The notes under the pieces are model-generated. The model searched no databases and was not told the origin of the DNA. It was given only the letters and a program-made list of their open reading frames with translations. DNA of 64,000 bases from Parabacteroides distasonis ATCC 8503 (GTDB taxonomy: Bacteria > Bacteroidota > Bacteroidia > Bacteroidales > Tannerellaceae), in assembly GCF_000012845.1 (NCBI RefSeq), contig NC_009615.1, positions 4,726,001 to 4,790,000 of the forward strand. The letters run 5' to 3'. Each line of letters begins with the position of its first letter. Positions within the stretch are counted from its first letter, which is position 1. Positions 17,176-26,206 of this stretch are shown in pieces. The translations under genes were made by a program, and so were the position numbers.

Positions 17176-17649
17176 ATGAAAGAAATGGACGAGAGAAAAC
17201 AAGAAGGAGAGTTGCATTTATTAGGTGGCTCTACCGTATATAAACAGGATTACGCTCCGGAGGTATTGGAGGCATTTACGAACAAGCATCAAGGAAATGA
17301 TTATTGGGTACGGTTTAATTGCCCGGAATTCACCAGTCTCTGCCCGATTACCGGACAACCGGATTTCGCTACGATTCATATCGATTATATCCCCGACGTG
17401 AAAATGGTAGAGAGCAAGAGCTTGAAGCTTTACTTATTCAGCTTCCGCAACCATGGGGCGTTTCATGAGGATTGCGTGAATATTATCATGAAGGACTTGA
17501 TAAAATTAATGGATCCGAAATATATCGAAATTACTGGTATATTCACACCGAGAGGCGGTATAAGTATTTATCCGTATTGCAATTACGGTCGTCCGAACAC
17601 CAAGTTTGAGCAGTTGGCCGAGAAAAGATTATTTGATCATAATCAATAA
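17176..17649 (+). CDS. queF: NADPH-dependent preQ0 reductase QueF (type I)
   Basis: 157 residues of the short unimodular type. The active-site cysteine is Cys56 in '[17 protein letters not shown]' with the nearby Asp63. The QueF signature '[16 protein letters not shown]' and '[19 protein letters not shown]' follow. It reduces preQ0 to preQ1, the next step after QueC, and shares its transcript with no gap. Because preQ1 is its product, the upstream preQ1-sensing leader would give end-product feedback. Confidence 0.97.
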   Translation: MKEMDERKQEGELHLLGGSTVYKQDYAPEVLEAFTNKHQGNDYWVRFNCPEFTSLCPITGQPDFATIHIDYIPDVKMVESKSLKLYLFSFRNHGAFHEDCVNIIMKDLIKLMDPKYIEITGIFTPRGGISIYPYCNYGRPNTKFEQLAEKRLFDHNQ

Positions 17650-17688
17650 GATTTCTGACAAATCGTTATCAGTCTCGGCAAAAAACGG

Positions 17689-17696
17689 TATATTTG
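17689..17696 (+). promoter_or_regulatory. -7 element of DUF1080 gene
   Basis: TATATTTG, 40 bp before the start codon at 17737. Confidence 0.5.
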
Positions 17697-17736
17697 CAGC
17701 AAGAAATGTTAACTAACTAATAAATCATTTTAGACC

Positions 17737-18534
17737 ATGAACAAAAGATTGCTTACAGTTGCGGCTTTCGCTTTAGCGGGTTGCGTTACCGTTGTCGCTC
17801 AAGACAAGAAAAAAGAGTTCAAGATGCCTACAGGTTATGCGGGTATCACGCATGAGATGTCCGAGTTTTACGAACCTGTTCCGCCGGTAGTCACTCCGGG
17901 TACAGATTTAAAAGGTGGAGGTTTCACGGCTCCTTCCGACGCTATCGTTTTGTTTGACGGCAAGGATCTTTCCGCTTGGGAGAGCGTAAAGGGCGGTGCC
18001 GCCGAATGGGATGTGCATGATGGTGTATTTACCGTAAACAAGAAGAAGGGTGATATCCAGACCAAACAGAAATTCAACGATTTCCAGATGCATATCGAAT
18101 GGCAAGTCCCGACGAATATCACAGGAGAGAGCCAGTCGAGAGGCAACAGCGGTATTTTCCTACAAGGGATGTATGAGGTTCAAGTGTTAGACTGCTACAA
18201 TAACCCGACTTACGTGAACGGCCAGACTGGTAGTATCTACAAACAATCCATTCCTTTGGCCAATGCCATGCGTAAACCGGGCGAATGGAACGTATACGAT
18301 ATCATTTATACCGCCCCCACTTTCAAGGAAGATGGTTCTTATCGCACGCATCCAACCGTAACGGTTATCCAGAACGGCGTGGTTTTGCAGAACCATACGA
18401 CGATATTGGGTACGACAGAGTGGATCGGTTTCCCGCAAGTGAAGAAACATGGCGCAGGCCCTATCATCCTGCAGAGCCATGGCGATCCTAGCGAGCCGAT
18501 CAGCTTCCGTAATATCTGGATTCGTGAGCTATAG
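17737..18534 (+). CDS. DUF1080 (3-keto-disaccharide hydrolase-like) secreted protein
   Basis: 265 residues with a signal peptide (MNKRLLTVAAFALAGCVTVVA; the Cys at 16 may give a lipoprotein). The body is a concanavalin-like DUF1080 domain: 'VLFDGKDLSAWESVKGG', 'FNDFQMHIEWQVP', 'RGNSGIFLQGMYEVQVLD', 'WNVYDIIYTAP', 'PISFRNIWIREL'. Some family members hydrolyse 3-keto-glucosides. It has its own promoter and a strong terminator, with no sugar-utilisation genes adjacent, so the substrate is open. Confidence 0.9.
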   Translation: MNKRLLTVAAFALAGCVTVVAQDKKKEFKMPTGYAGITHEMSEFYEPVPPVVTPGTDLKGGGFTAPSDAIVLFDGKDLSAWESVKGGAAEWDVHDGVFTVNKKKGDIQTKQKFNDFQMHIEWQVPTNITGESQSRGNSGIFLQGMYEVQVLDCYNNPTYVNGQTGSIYKQSIPLANAMRKPGEWNVYDIIYTAPTFKEDGSYRTHPTVTVIQNGVVLQNHTTILGTTEWIGFPQVKKHGAGPIILQSHGDPSEPISFRNIWIREL

Positions 18535-18558
18535 GAGAAACGTGTTGATTGTAATAAG

Positions 18559-18594
18559 AAGGGATGGACTTGATATTAAGTTCATCCCTTTTTC
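18559..18594 (+). terminator. rho-independent terminator after DUF1080
   Basis: GGGATGGACTT (18561-18571) and AAGTTCATCCC (18578-18588) form a stem followed by TTTTTCG. Confidence 0.75.
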
Positions 18595-18653
18595 GTTAAA
18601 TAGCAGGCTGGTTTTATATGAGAGAAACATTTTTTTCTATAGCACGAAATTTT

Positions 18654-18741
18654 AGTTTTCCTTAGATGAAACAAAAGTTTTCCAATGGAGAAACTCTAGT
18701 TTCCTGCTGAAAAAACTTTAGTTTTTCGATAATGAAATTAA
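18654..18741. repeat. four tandem 22-bp palindromic repeats
   Basis: The core AGTTT begins at 18654, 18676, 18698 and 18720, exactly 22 bp apart. Each unit is a short imperfect palindrome of the type AGTTTTCC-N5/6-GAAAC (units: AGTTTTCCTTAGATGAAAC, AGTTTTCCAATGGAGAAAC, AGTTTCCTGCTGAAAAAAC, AGTTTTTCGATAATGAAAT). The array lies between the ends of two convergent genes. A degenerate fifth unit may precede it at about 18632. Confidence 0.65.
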
Positions 18742-18779
18742 CAAAAACTGTAATTGGCTGATTAATAGCAATTATACTA

Positions 18780-19550
18780 TTATCTCTTCTCCGGCATATA
18801 TTTCCAAAAACGAGCCGGCATATGTTGGCGATGAAGCCGTGGGTTTAAACGCTCCTTGATAGCGATAGACTTAAAATACTCCTTCCACATACTTTGAAAA
18901 AGTTTCTCATCCTTATCCATGATATCCTCACTGAGCAATCCGGTCAATAAGTGTGAATCTTTCTCTTCGAAACGGACTTCTATCGTATCGTTAAGATCAT
19001 AATAATATCCATACTCTCTTTTTAAGTCGTAAATGAGCCATTGCTGATCAGCGAAACGGTCTTGCGCATAAGGTAATACCAAAGGTAATACGTTATATAT
19101 AGGTGCGATGGCAGCAAAGTAAGTTCCATCCGCCGCTTTTTGGAAACGAAAGAATTGCATCACTCGCAAGCGTTCGTTGTTTACTTTCTTCCAGATCTTG
19201 GCCGTTTCCAATATGGCCGGGTCACCAAGATTGAACTCAATCGTGGCTGGAGCGTCGATCGCTTTGCGGATATATCTGAATAACAACAGGTCTACTTCCG
19301 GTAATTCCGACAACCAAGTTACCGTCAGCCCGGAAAGAGAAGACTTGGAGATTTTCTTCTCAAGCCCTTTCCATACCCGTTCTGCTTTCCGGTCATCTGT
19401 ATAGATCCGTATCGCCTCGTCATAGAACAATGGAAATGGCTCACCCTCGGTTACTAACAAATCCGGAAAAGTCCGGCGGGAATAGGCGTCGAATACGGCG
19501 GTAAGCAATCCCTCAAAAGTCTTGTCGTAAACAAATATAATCATTATCAA
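18780..19550 (-). CDS. TIGR03915-type putative DNA repair protein (DUF4130)
   Basis: 256 residues. The family's landmarks are visible: 'IFVYDKTFEGLLTAVFDAY' at the start, 'DLLLFRYIRKAID' in the middle, and the DUF4130 core 'NNERLRVMQFFRFQKAADGTYFAAIAPIYNVLPLV' with 'RFADQQWLIYDLKREYGYYYD'. These proteins occur next to the TIGR03916 radical-SAM protein and are annotated as putative DNA modification/repair partners; some carry a uracil-DNA-glycosylase fusion, which this one lacks. It starts 20 bp after the radical-SAM stop, so the two form an operon. Confidence 0.9.
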   Translation of the reverse strand: MIMIIFVYDKTFEGLLTAVFDAYSRRTFPDLLVTEGEPFPLFYDEAIRIYTDDRKAERVWKGLEKKISKSSLSGLTVTWLSELPEVDLLLFRYIRKAIDAPATIEFNLGDPAILETAKIWKKVNNERLRVMQFFRFQKAADGTYFAAIAPIYNVLPLVLPYAQDRFADQQWLIYDLKREYGYYYDLNDTIEVRFEEKDSHLLTGLLSEDIMDKDEKLFQSMWKEYFKSIAIKERLNPRLHRQHMPARFWKYMPEKR

Positions 19551-19570
19551 TCCTTCTTATAAAACAGGCG

Positions 19571-20830
19571 TTAATCTATAAAAGGCAGTATGAGCTGCCG
19601 ATCGTCGACTTTCTTTCCGCTCTTTCTCGTCAATAGTTGCCGGACGGTTTCAGGGCTGACCTCATTCACGGTCTGCGTCGGGAGTTCCCGGCAAGTAATA
19701 AAATAGCTAGCCTTTTTCATGACCACTCCTATTTTCTTCAACTGCTCTGAACCGAGATTAGCGTAACGCCGGGAAACGATTATGATCTTTGCCGATTTCA
19801 CGCCAATTCCCGGAACCCGAAGAAGCATCTCGTAATCCGCTTTATTGATATCTACTGGAAAGACTTCCGGATGCCGCAGGGCCCAAGCCAACTTCGGGTC
19901 CACGTCTAGATCCAGATCCGGATATGCGTCATTGACAATCTCATCTACCTTGAATTGATAAAAACGCAATAACCAATCCGCTTGATATAAACGATTCTCA
20001 CGGACCAGCGGAGGCGTGGTAAGTGCCGGAAGACGGTTATCATACGCATTTACCGGAATGAATCCCGAATAGTAAACACGCTTCATCGTAGGTCTCTGAT
20101 ATAAGGCCGATGATAGACGAAGTATATCCTTGTCGGTATCCGCCGTAGCGCCAACGATCATCTGCGTGCTTTGCCCGGCGGGAGCGAATCGTGGGGCATA
20201 CCGGAAACGCTTGCGTTCCTCGGCGCTTTGTAATACACCTTGTTGGATATAACGCATAGGGGCAAATACGCTTTTAAAATCCTTTTCCGGAGCTAGAGTC
20301 CGCAAGCTCGCCTCATTCGGGATCTCTATATTCACGCTTAAACGATCGGCGTAAAGCCCAGCCTCATTTACCAATTCTTGGCTGGCTCCGGGGATACTCT
20401 TCATATGTATGTATCCATTGAAGTGATGTACGAGGCGCAAATCCTTGATGGCTCTCACCAACCGTTCCATCGTGTAATCCGGGTTTCGGACCACGCCGGA
20501 GCTTAAAAACAATCCTTCAATGTAATTACGCCGGTAAAACTCGATCGTAAGATTCACCAACTCGGTAACGGAGAGTGTAGCCCTCGGCAAATCATTACTT
20601 CGCCGGTTGATGCAGTAGGCGCAATCATACATACAATAATTCGTCAGCATGATCTTTAAAAGCGAGATGCACCGTCCGTCCTCAGCGAAACTATGGCAAA
20701 TGCCCCATCCCGCGGCACTTCCTATAGCCCCGCTCTTATGCGAACGGGAGGTTCCGCTGGAAGCGCAGGATACGTCATATTTTGCCGACTCGGCCAAGAT
20801 TTTCAATTTCTCGAGCACTTTCTCGTCCAT
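19571..20830 (-). CDS. TIGR03916-type radical SAM DNA-repair-like protein
   Basis: 419 residues from the ATG at 20830 (MDEKVLEKLKILAESAKYD), the conserved family start; a longer frame to 20869 adds 13 unrelated residues. The radical-SAM cluster cysteines are Cys66-x3-Cys70-x2-Cys73 ('NYCMYDCAYC'). The barrel follows ('GLFLSSGVVRNPDYTMERLVRA', 'AGQSTQMIVGATADTD'). The C-terminus has a helix-hairpin-helix DNA-binding motif ('LLRVPGIGVKSAKII'). The combination suggests action on damaged or modified DNA with DUF4130; the reaction is unknown. Confidence 0.92.
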   Translation of the reverse strand: MDEKVLEKLKILAESAKYDVSCASSGTSRSHKSGAIGSAAGWGICHSFAEDGRCISLLKIMLTNYCMYDCAYCINRRSNDLPRATLSVTELVNLTIEFYRRNYIEGLFLSSGVVRNPDYTMERLVRAIKDLRLVHHFNGYIHMKSIPGASQELVNEAGLYADRLSVNIEIPNEASLRTLAPEKDFKSVFAPMRYIQQGVLQSAEERKRFRYAPRFAPAGQSTQMIVGATADTDKDILRLSSALYQRPTMKRVYYSGFIPVNAYDNRLPALTTPPLVRENRLYQADWLLRFYQFKVDEIVNDAYPDLDLDVDPKLAWALRHPEVFPVDINKADYEMLLRVPGIGVKSAKIIIVSRRYANLGSEQLKKIGVVMKKASYFITCRELPTQTVNEVSPETVRQLLTRKSGKKVDDRQLILPFID

Positions 20831-20910
20831 AATTTGCGGGATTGTTTCGTACAAAGATAATGATCTCATGGGAAAAAGCCTCCATTTATAACTTCCTCAT
20901 TATTTTTTTC

Positions 20911-21849
20911 GAAAAAACAACGGACTTATTATATAATGTAGCGATTCCTAGCGCCTCCGGTTATGATTCTATGTTGAAAAATATTGGTAGTGTCCAAAAT
21001 AAAGGTTACGAGCTTTCTATTGAGAGTGACAACTTAAGCGGGGCATTCTCATGGACAACAGCCTTTAATATTTCATTCAACCGGAATAAAGTATTAGAGT
21101 TGGGTGGGGAAACGTATAAAGATGTAGGTACATACGACGATCATTTAAAGACGAGTGATATCCGTCGCTTGATCGTTGGTCAACCAATTGGAGTATTTTA
21201 TGGCTATCGTTTTGACGGCATTTTCCAAAATGAAGCAGAATGTGCTCAACAAACTTCTTCACCCTCGCCTATCGGTGTCGGACTCCGTCGTTATAAGGAC
21301 TTGAATGGAGACGGTAAGATTGATGCCACAAACGATCGGGAGATATTGGGAGACGCAAATCCGAAATTCTTTGGAGGTATGACCAACACGTTTGCTTATA
21401 GAGGATTTGAGTTGAACGTATTCTTACAATACTCATATGGGAATAAGATTTTCAATTATAACGCAATGGAGCTTGAGTCGCCGACTGGTGGACAAAATGT
21501 ATATCAGGATCTCGTGAACCGTTGGACACCTACGAATCCAAGTAATGAATACCAAAAAGCGACAACGAATCGGAATAATATCGTAAGTGATCGGTTCATT
21601 GAAGACGGTTCTTTCTTGAAATTAAAAACTGTCTCATTGTCTTATAGTTTCCCGAAATTGAATTGGAAACATATCGGAGGTCTGCGATTGTACGTAACCG
21701 GACAAAACTTATTGACTTGGACTAAATACAGAGGCTATGATCCGGAAGTGAGCTATCGAGGCGCTTCAACTTTAGAGGCAGGAGAGGACTTTGGCGGTTA
21801 TCCGCAAGCCCGTACCTTTATGTTTGGCATTAAATTGGATATTAAATAA
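20911..21849 (+). pseudogene. susC fragment: C-terminal third of a TonB-dependent receptor
   Basis: About 312 residues beginning mid-barrel at 'EKTTDLLYNVAIPSASGY', a standard SusC position roughly 650-700 residues into a protein of about 1,000. It continues with the family's 'GSVQNKGYELSIESDN', 'NPKFFGGMTNTFAYRGFELN' and the terminal strand 'ARTFMFGIKLDIK'. Signal peptide, plug and most of the barrel are gone; upstream sequence belongs to the promoter side of the radical-SAM gene. An ATG at 20842 opens the frame but adds unrelated residues. It cannot work as a receptor. The partner susD begins 18 bp later. Confidence 0.85.
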
Positions 21850-21867
21850 CTTTTAAATCGACTCAAA

Positions 21868-23355
21868 ATGAAAAAATCGTTCATATATATATTTTCAGCT
21901 TTCTGTTTCTCTTGTGGAATCAACAGTTGTTCTTTCCTTGACGAGAATCCCGTGGACCGTTTGGTCGTGGATAATTTTTATACAAGCGAGAAAGACGCAC
22001 AGGCAGCGGTAGATGCTACTTATCAGCAATTAAACAGCTTATATAACCGTTTGATGTATATGATGGCAGAGCTACCTACCGATATGATGAAAAATGGTTT
22101 AGGTATGCCGAACGCAAACTTACAAGACTTGGAGTTTCTGCGATTTAACTCTCAGAATACATTTGTAAAAGATATGTGGAAAAATTGTTATTCCGGTATT
22201 TCTAGGGCAAATACGGCGATTGTTAAGATTCCAGAGATCAAAATGAATGAAAGTAAAAAGAACCGATTGATCGCTGAGGCTCGTACACTTCGTGCTCTAT
22301 ACTATTTCAACCTCGTTCGTTTCTTCGGCGATGTTCCTCTAATCTTAGACTTGAAAACCGTAGAAGATTCAAAAGGACCACGTGATTCTAAAGAACTGAT
22401 TTATGATCAGATTATAGAAGATCTTACATTTGCGGAAGAACATCTTCCTTTAAGATCTGAATATTCGGCTTCCGATGAGGGCCGTATCAACAAAGGGGCC
22501 GCTAAAATTTTATTCGGTAAAGTCTATTTGACTAAAGGGGATTTCCAAAAGGCGAAAGATAAATTGGCGGAGGTAGTCGAGCATGAATCTGAATATGGCT
22601 TCGGTTTACACAAAGATTACCATGCGAACTGGCTTCGAGATACAGAGGCTGGTATTGAGGCTGTACTTTATATTGAGTATAAAGAACCTCCATTTCAACA
22701 TAATGGTGAAATGGCGCTTGCTGGTCCGAAATATTCCATTCCGGGGAGCTTAGGAATCTCTGCCCTTAATGAGGCTGATATCCCGACACAAGAATTGTAT
22801 GACCAGTTTGATAATCGAGATTTGAGAAAAAAGACTAATTTTAAAACAGAGTTCGCTCATCTTAAAACCGGTGAAATATTGAAATCAAGTATACCACTTA
22901 GCGGTAAGTTCTGGGTTGAAGGGCTTGAAACGGGTGACCGTTGCGATGTAAATATGCACATTATCAGGTATGCGGACGCTATATTAATGTATGCAGAGGC
23001 ATTAAATGAAGTGGGCGAATCTACAAAGGCTCTCGCTATGTTAAACAGGATACGGGAACGTGCTTTTGGTGATGATTCTGGAAACTTTAAACCTATGTCG
23101 AAGGATGAGTTTCGTACAGCTATATTAAATGAACGACGGCTGGAATTCCCTCACGAAGGACATCGTTGGTTCGATTTAGTACGTACCGGTACATTTATTC
23201 AACGAATGAAAGAGCATAGTGCATATGAAGCAAAAGTAGCGGAAGCTAATAAAACTGAGATTGCGCAAAATATCAAGGAGCATATGATCCTTATGCCGAT
23301 CCCTCAATCCGAGATAGACTTGAATCCTAATTTAGTACAAAATGCAGGATATTAG
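21868..23355 (+). CDS. SusD/RagB outer-membrane glycan-binding lipoprotein
   Basis: 495 residues, full length. Lipoprotein signal (MKKSFIYIFSAFCFSCGINS, with Cys16 or Cys21 as the lipid site). SusD landmarks: 'FLDENPVDRLVVDNFYTSEKDAQAAVDATYQQL', 'RTLRALYYFNLVRFFGDVPL', 'KGAAKILFGKVYLTKGDFQKAKDKL', and the C-terminal 'RYADAILMYAEALNEVG...LNRIRERAF...ILNERRLEFPHEGHRWFDLVRTG'. SusD caps the SusC channel and binds glycan, but its local SusC is truncated. Its end overlaps the sulfatase start by 14 bp. Confidence 0.95.
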   Translation: MKKSFIYIFSAFCFSCGINSCSFLDENPVDRLVVDNFYTSEKDAQAAVDATYQQLNSLYNRLMYMMAELPTDMMKNGLGMPNANLQDLEFLRFNSQNTFVKDMWKNCYSGISRANTAIVKIPEIKMNESKKNRLIAEARTLRALYYFNLVRFFGDVPLILDLKTVEDSKGPRDSKELIYDQIIEDLTFAEEHLPLRSEYSASDEGRINKGAAKILFGKVYLTKGDFQKAKDKLAEVVEHESEYGFGLHKDYHANWLRDTEAGIEAVLYIEYKEPPFQHNGEMALAGPKYSIPGSLGISALNEADIPTQELYDQFDNRDLRKKTNFKTEFAHLKTGEILKSSIPLSGKFWVEGLETGDRCDVNMHIIRYADAILMYAEALNEVGESTKALAMLNRIRERAFGDDSGNFKPMSKDEFRTAILNERRLEFPHEGHRWFDLVRTGTFIQRMKEHSAYEAKVAEANKTEIAQNIKEHMILMPIPQSEIDLNPNLVQNAGY

Positions 23356-24524
23356 AAAATTGTTATTTATAACTGGGGTAGCAACTGTTACCCCGGTTAT
23401 TATACAAGCCCGGGACAAACTTCCTAATATCGTGATCTTTTTTATGGATGATATGGGATATGGCGATTTAACAATCACCGGTGCTTCTGGATATAACACG
23501 CCTACTATTGACCGACTGGCCTCTGAAGGAATGTTTTTTACCCACTTTTATGCAGCCCAACCTATAAGTAGCGCATCGAGAGCCGGATTAATTACAGGGT
23601 GTTATCCAAATCGAGTGGGGATTTCGGGGGCATTGATGCCTCAAGGCCGTATAGGAGTGGCCCCTAATGAGGAAACTCTTCCGGAAATGTTAAAAACTAG
23701 AGGTTATTCTTGTGGAATGGTCGGTAAATGGCATTTAGGTCACCTTTATCCATTTTTGCCTTTGCAACAAGGATTTGATGAGTATCTTGGGTTGCCTTAT
23801 TCCAATGATATGTGGCCAGTAGATTATGACGGGAATAGAGTGACTCCAGCATCTAATTTACCAAACAAATTACGGCATCCGGCATTACCATTAATCGACG
23901 GAAATGAAAAAATAAGAGAATTGTGGACATTGAATGATCAAGCCGAGCTTACTACATTATATACGGAACGGGCGATCCAGTTTATCAAAAAGAATCGTGA
24001 ACAACCATTTTTTCTTTACTTTGCTCACTCGATGCCACATGTTCCGCTTGCTGTATCCAACAAATTTAAAGGAAAGAGTAAACAAGGTTTATATGGGGAT
24101 GTCATGCTTGAGGTAGATTGGAGTGTCCAACAAGTTCTAGAAACAATAGAGGAATTAAACCTAGATGAAAATACTTTGATTATCTTTACGTCGGATAATG
24201 GGCCTTGGTTTAGTTTTGGTAATCATGCCGGGAGTACCGGAGGTTTGAGAGAAGCGAAAGCTACCACGTTTGAGGGAGGACAACGCGTTCCTTGTATCAT
24301 GCGTTGGAAAGGAGTGATTCCTAGAGGTACTGTTTGCAATCAATTAGCCAGTACGATTATATGATTTGCGTAGAGATCCGGGAGAAAGATATGATGTGAA
24401 AGATCAATATCCGGAGGTGGTTCGTCTATTACAATCTATAGCAGAAGAGGCTCGGTTGGATCTGGGAGATGATCTCACGGGACAAATAGGTTTGAATCGT
24501 CGGGAAGTAGGTTACATAAAATAA
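23342..24524 (+). pseudogene. sulfatase with internal deletion and frameshift
   Basis: The N-terminal 340 codons encode a normal sulfatase: metal-site 'IVIFFMDDMGYGD', serine-type formylglycine motif S76-S-A-S-R80 ('ISSASRAGLITG'), 'GMVGKWHLGH' and 'FTSDNGPWF...GGLREAKATTFEGGQRVP'. The frame then stops at 24362. The true C-terminus continues from 24357 in another frame ('YDLRRDPGERYDVKDQYPEV' to 'LNRREVGYIK', stop 24522-24524). Roughly 100 residues of the C-terminal subdomain are missing between 'CNQLAST' and 'LYDLRRDPGE', so this is a deletion rather than a simple frameshift. Probably inactive. Confidence 0.85.
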
Positions 24525-24530
24525 TTATAT

Positions 24531-26126
24531 ATGAAAAATACTATTAATTATGGAGCTATATTAGCCCCTGCCCTTTTGTTCTCCGCATGCGGAACAGGGC
24601 AAAAAGAAGTGGCAGAGAAGCCGCTCAATATCATTCATATCATGACGGATGATCATTCGTATCAAACTATTAGCGCTTATGGACATGCGCTAGGTAAATT
24701 GGCTCCTACACCAAATTTAGATCGTTTGGCTGCGGAAGGTATGTTATTCAGGCAAGCCTTTGTAGAGAATTCTCTGTCTACTCCTAGCCGTGCTTGTTTG
24801 ATGACCGGTCTTTACAGTCACCAAAACGGACAAAGACAGTTAGGAAAAGGTATTGATACGACAAAAGTATTCTTCTCTGAAATCTTACAACAGCACGGTT
24901 ATCAGACAGGTGTTGTCGGTAAATGGCATATGCAATGTGAGCCGAAAGGTTTTGATTATTATCATGTGTTATGGGATCAAGGAGATTATTATAATCCGGA
25001 GTTCAAAAGTAAAGAATCGAATGGCAAGTATGTAAAAGAAGAGGGATATGCGACGACCCTTACGACCGATCACGCTATCGAGTTTTTGGAAGAGAGGGAT
25101 AAGGATAAGCCTTTCTGCCTGCTGGTTCATCATAAGGCTCCACATCGTAACTGGATGCCGGATACGAAATATATGGATTTATATGAGGATGTAGAGTTCC
25201 CATATCCAGATACTTTCAATGATAATTATGCCACTCGTTGCGATGCCGCACGTACACAAGAGATGAGTATAGACAAAAATATGACTTTGGTTTATGATTT
25301 GAAGGTAGATGAGCTTAAAGATAAGGAGGCTTATAAAAAGGAATGGAATATTGATGGTTGGCAGGCCTCTTTGGATCGTATGACCCCGGAACAACGGGAG
25401 GCTTGGATCGCTTCTTATAAGCCTCGTAACGAAAAATTCATTAACGAGAACCTGAAAGGTGAGGATTTGGTTAAATGGAAATATCAACGTTATATCAAGG
25501 ATTACGTACGTTGCATCAAATCTATTGACGATGAGGTGGGACGTTTGATCGCCTATCTGGAAAAAGAAGGACTTATGGATAATACCGTGATCGTTTATAC
25601 CTCGGATCAAGGTTTTTACATGGGTGAACATGGGTGGTTCGACAAACGTTTCATGTATGAGGAATCTTTCCGTACGCCGTTGATTATCCGTTATCCTGCT
25701 AAAATCAAGGCGGGAAGTGAATGTACAGCCTTAGTACAGAACATTGACTATGCCCCAACTTATCTGGATATAGCCGGTATCGAGAAACCTGATTATATGG
25801 TAGGAACTTCTTTAGTTCCCTTGTTTGGAGGCGAGACACCAAAAGATTGGCGCAAGTATCTGTATTATCATTATTATGATTATCCAGCTATCCATATGGT
25901 ACGTCGTCACGATGGCGTGCGTGACAGTCGTTATAAATTGATCCATTTCTATGGAGAGAAGAATGAGCATAATGACGCGATTAATTGCAACGAGCTTTAC
26001 GATTTGCAAAGTGATCCGAATGAGCTGAATAATTTATACGATAATCCGGAATATGCTGATATCCAAACTCGCCTGCAAGCACGTTTGGATAAGTTCCGTG
26101 TAGACCAGAAAGTTGACGAATATTAA
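24531..26126 (+). CDS. serine-type sulfatase lipoprotein (S1 family)
   Basis: 531 residues, intact. Lipobox 'LLFSAC' (Cys20), metal aspartates in 'IMTDDHSYQTI', maturation motif S83-T-P-S-R87 ('SLSTPSRACLMTG') needing an anaerobic sulfatase-maturating enzyme, then 'GVVGKWHMQCEPKGFD', 'HHKAPHRNWMPD', 'YTSDQGFYMGEHGWFDKRFMYEESFRTP' and the C-terminal 'ELYDLQSDPNELNNLYDNPEY'. The pattern resembles the N-acetylglucosamine-6-O-sulfatases acting on heparan or other host glycans. It would work at the cell surface or in the periplasm. It starts 6 bp after the broken sulfatase. Confidence 0.94.
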   Translation: MKNTINYGAILAPALLFSACGTGQKEVAEKPLNIIHIMTDDHSYQTISAYGHALGKLAPTPNLDRLAAEGMLFRQAFVENSLSTPSRACLMTGLYSHQNGQRQLGKGIDTTKVFFSEILQQHGYQTGVVGKWHMQCEPKGFDYYHVLWDQGDYYNPEFKSKESNGKYVKEEGYATTLTTDHAIEFLEERDKDKPFCLLVHHKAPHRNWMPDTKYMDLYEDVEFPYPDTFNDNYATRCDAARTQEMSIDKNMTLVYDLKVDELKDKEAYKKEWNIDGWQASLDRMTPEQREAWIASYKPRNEKFINENLKGEDLVKWKYQRYIKDYVRCIKSIDDEVGRLIAYLEKEGLMDNTVIVYTSDQGFYMGEHGWFDKRFMYEESFRTPLIIRYPAKIKAGSECTALVQNIDYAPTYLDIAGIEKPDYMVGTSLVPLFGGETPKDWRKYLYYHYYDYPAIHMVRRHDGVRDSRYKLIHFYGEKNEHNDAINCNELYDLQSDPNELNNLYDNPEYADIQTRLQARLDKFRVDQKVDEY

Positions 26127-26206
26127 GGTGCTAACTCTGTAAAATCATTTATTTTGTGTAAGTTTGGCGGATAGAAAGAATCATTCACCTAAAATACGAT
26201 TGTGAA

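Noticed and set aside
18654..18741. CRISPR array
   Set aside because: Repeats are 22-bp units without distinct spacers, units differ from each other and no cas genes are near.
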